Made by a program: the position numbers and the translations under genes. A stretch of 64,000 nucleotides of DNA, taken from NCBI RefSeq assembly GCF_000756385.1, contig NZ_JNFC01000006.1, positions 1 to 64,000 of the forward strand, read 5' to 3'. Of this stretch, positions 62,182 through 64,000 are shown piece after piece (the first letter of the stretch is position 1; each line of letters starts with the position of its first letter). Source of the DNA: Sphingopyxis sp. LC363. GTDB lineage: Bacteria; Pseudomonadota; Alphaproteobacteria; Sphingomonadales; Sphingomonadaceae. The notes beneath the pieces were generated by a model that saw nothing but the letters and a program-made list of their open reading frames with translations, made no database searches and was not told the origin of the DNA.

Positions 62182-63519
62182 TCAGCTCCGGAATTGCTTG
62201 GGATCGATCCCCAGCTTCGCCATCTTGTCGTAAAGCGTCTTTCTCGGCACCCCCAACCGTGCCATCGTTTCGGCGATATGGCCACGCGTCTGCACAAGCG
62301 TGTCCTCGATAATCGTCGCCTCGAAACGGCGCACGCGCTCGGCGAGCGGCGCGTCGGCGGGCATCGCCGCGCGGCCGGGGTCCGACGGCAGGTCGAGCAC
62401 GACGCTATAAGCGAAATTCTTGAGCTCGCGGACATTGCCCGGCCAGTCGTGCTCGACAAGGTGGCGGCGCACCGCGTCGTCGATCCGGAACCCCGCCAAC
62501 CCCATCTTCGCCGCGGCTTCGTCGAGGAAGAAGGCGAAGGTCTGCGGAATGTCCGACCGCCGCTCGCGCAGCGGCGGGATGCGCAGCTTCACGACGTGCA
62601 GCCGGTAATAGAGATCTTCGCGGAAATCGCCGCCGCGCACCGCGTCCCTCAGGTCGGTCTTGGTCGCCGCGACGACGCGCAGGTCGACGGGTTCGGGCGC
62701 GCTGGCGCCCAAGGGTTGCACTTCGCGCTCCTCGATCACGCGGAGCAGCTTGGCCTGCACCGCGGGGTGCATCGTGTCGATTTCGTCGAGGAACAAGGTC
62801 CCGCGATGCGCGCTGCGGATCCGCCCGGCCTGTCCCAGCTTGCCCGTCGCCCGGTCGATCATGTCGCTGCCGAACAGCTCGGCTTCGGCCAGCTCTTGCG
62901 GCAGCGCGGCGCAATTGACTGCGACGAGCGACGCCGCGCTCCGCCGGCTCTGGCGGTGGAGCATATGCGCGACCAGTTCCTTGCCCGTCCCCGTCTCGCC
63001 CTCGATCAGCACGTCGATGTCCGCCTGCGCGAGCTGCGCGATCGTTTCGCGCAGCCGCACCATCGCGGGGCTTTCGCCGATCAGCGGGCTGTCGATCGCC
63101 GCGGCCGCCGCGGTCAGCCGGCGGTTGTCGAGGATCAGCGCGCGGTGCGCGAGCGCGCGGCGAACGACGCCCACCAGATGGTCGGCGGCAAAGGGCTTGG
63201 CGAGGAAGTCGAAGGCGCCGTCGTGCAGCGCGCGCACCGCCATCGCGACGTCGGCATGGCCGGTGATCAGCACGACCGGAATCTCGGGATCGATCGCGTG
63301 GATCGCGGCGCGCAGCTCGAGCCCGTCCATCCCCGGCATCCGGATGTCGGTCACGACGACACCCGGAAAATCGGCGGCGATCCGCGGCAGCACGCTGTGC
63401 GCGTCCGCATAGGCCTCGGCTGTCAGCCCGGCAAGGTCGAGCGTCTGGACATTGGCCTCGCGCAGTGCGGAGTCGTCGTCGACGAAAAAGATCGTCTGCT
63501 CGGCGGTGAAGAAGCTCAT
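62182..63519 (-). CDS. DctD-like response regulator with degenerate GAFTGA loop
   Basis: 445-aa bacterial enhancer-binding-type regulator: receiver with Asp58 (TDIRMPGMDG) and acidic pocket FFVDDD, AAA+ domain with Walker A GETGTGKE and Walker B GTLFLDEID, and a Fis-type C-terminal helix-turn-helix (AETMARLGVPRKTLYDKMAKLG). Between ELFG and GKLGQAGRI the sequence SDMIDRAT replaces the GAFTGA loop that contacts sigma-54. ATGA overlap with the kinase gene, so co-expressed. Confidence 0.92.
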   Translation of the reverse strand: MSFFTAEQTIFFVDDDSALREANVQTLDLAGLTAEAYADAHSVLPRIAADFPGVVVTDIRMPGMDGLELRAAIHAIDPEIPVVLITGHADVAMAVRALHDGAFDFLAKPFAADHLVGVVRRALAHRALILDNRRLTAAAAAIDSPLIGESPAMVRLRETIAQLAQADIDVLIEGETGTGKELVAHMLHRQSRRSAASLVAVNCAALPQELAEAELFGSDMIDRATGKLGQAGRIRSAHRGTLFLDEIDTMHPAVQAKLLRVIEEREVQPLGASAPEPVDLRVVAATKTDLRDAVRGGDFREDLYYRLHVVKLRIPPLRERRSDIPQTFAFFLDEAAAKMGLAGFRIDDAVRRHLVEHDWPGNVRELKNFAYSVVLDLPSDPGRAAMPADAPLAERVRRFEATIIEDTLVQTRGHIAETMARLGVPRKTLYDKMAKLGIDPKQFRS

Positions 63520-64000
63520 GCCGGCCTCAACGTCAGGCGAAAGCCTGCACCGCCGAGCGGCGAGGGGATGAGCGTCAGCGTGCCGCCGAAGCCGCTCATG
63601 ATGTCGCTCGCGATCGCCAGCCCCAGTCCCAGCCCGTCGGGCCGCCCGGTGACGAAGGGCGTGAACAGCTGCGGAAGGATCTCGGCGGGAACGCCGGGGC
63701 CGTTGTCGCAAATGTCGATCAGCACCGGGGCGCTGCCGTGCGCCAGCAATGTGACGCGCGCACCGTCGACGTCGCGCACCGCCTCAGCGGCATTTTGCAG
63801 CAGGTTGATCAGCACCTGCTCCAACCGCACGCGGCCCGCATGCACCGCGATGGCCGGATCCTCTACCTCCACGTCGAGCGCGATGCCCTGCGCGCGCAGC
63901 CGGTCGCCGATCAGCAGCAACGCCCCGTCGATCGCCGATTGCATCGGGACGGGACCGAGCGGCGCCGGCGCGCGGCGCGCGAAATTGCGCAGCTCGCCGG
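63516..64000 (-). CDS. DctB-like sensor histidine kinase (3' part only)
   Basis: C-terminal part of a histidine kinase; the gene continues beyond the window's right edge. Visible: end of the dimerisation helix (GELRNFARRAP), N box (VLINLLQNAAEAV), G1 (DNGPG), F box (FTPFVTGR) and G2 (GLGLGLAIA). The His phosphoacceptor is outside the window. Pairs with the downstream DctD-like regulator. Confidence 0.9.
   Translation of the reverse strand, partial: GELRNFARRAPAPLGPVPMQSAIDGALLLIGDRLRAQGIALDVEVEDPAIAVHAGRVRLEQVLINLLQNAAEAVRDVDGARVTLLAHGSAPVLIDICDNGPGVPAEILPQLFTPFVTGRPDGLGLGLAIASDIMSGFGGTLTLIPSPLGGAGFRLTLRPA

Overview
The window is a dense, high-GC segment of an alphaproteobacterial chromosome. 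The abundant TonB-dependent receptors, the NasS/NasT nitrate control pair, the many CoA-ester and glutathione-S-transferase genes, and short GC-rich palindromes between genes of the kind common in sphingomonads all suggest a sphingomonad (Sphingopyxis/Novosphingobium-like). That assignment is inference; no marker gene is present. I saw no rRNA or tRNA genes, CRISPR arrays, transposases or phage genes. No gap between genes exceeds about 300 bases.

Region 1 (1-7.4 kb, minus strand) is assimilatory nitrate/nitrite metabolism: nasT-nasS, then a structured leader RNA, then a NarK-type transporter, an outer-membrane porin, nirB and nirD. The leader has two hairpins (one with an A1/G4 hexaloop) followed by a strong intrinsic terminator. 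This fits NasT-type ANTAR antitermination controlled by NasS.

Region 2 (8.5-44 kb) is a large catabolic island. Nine copies of a palindrome close to ACTTAG-N4-CTAAGT lie in its promoter regions, five of them between divergent genes, with two MarR-family regulators inside the island. The genes encode two acyl-CoA ligases, three acyl-CoA dehydrogenases, a CaiB CoA-transferase, an HMG-CoA-lyase-like enzyme, LeuC/LeuD-like isomerase subunits on opposite strands, and two APH-fold kinases. One kinase is paired with an acyl-CoA dehydrogenase as in LvaA/LvaC; the other is translationally coupled to an enolase-like protein with altered catalytic residues and a 2-hydroxyacid dehydrogenase. Also present are a zinc MetE-like protein, four GSTs, a VOC protein, a lactonase, SDRs, an MFS transporter and a TonB receptor. 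The substrate is unknown, but the island looks like one regulon for uptake and CoA-dependent breakdown of a hydroxylated or oxo-acid compound. A nonsense-mutated isochorismatase-family gene with its LysR neighbour sits inside the island and lacks the operator.

Region 3 (44-48.3 kb) has a LuxR-type regulator divergent from a TonB receptor and a DUF2236 oxygenase-like gene. Region 4 (48.3-62.2 kb) looks like a D-amino-acid/dipeptide scavenging cluster under an XRE-cupin regulator: a D-aminoacylase-family protein, two penicillin-binding/beta-lactamase-fold hydrolases, a dipeptide-epimerase (DgcA-like), two renal-dipeptidase-family proteins, a TonB receptor, a DUF1611 (DgcN-like) protein and a YkvI-like transporter, mostly translationally coupled. 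A shared 5' box precedes both plus-strand operons. Region 5 (62.2 kb to the edge) is a DctD/DctB-like two-component pair; the regulator lacks a recognisable GAFTGA loop, and the kinase runs off the window.
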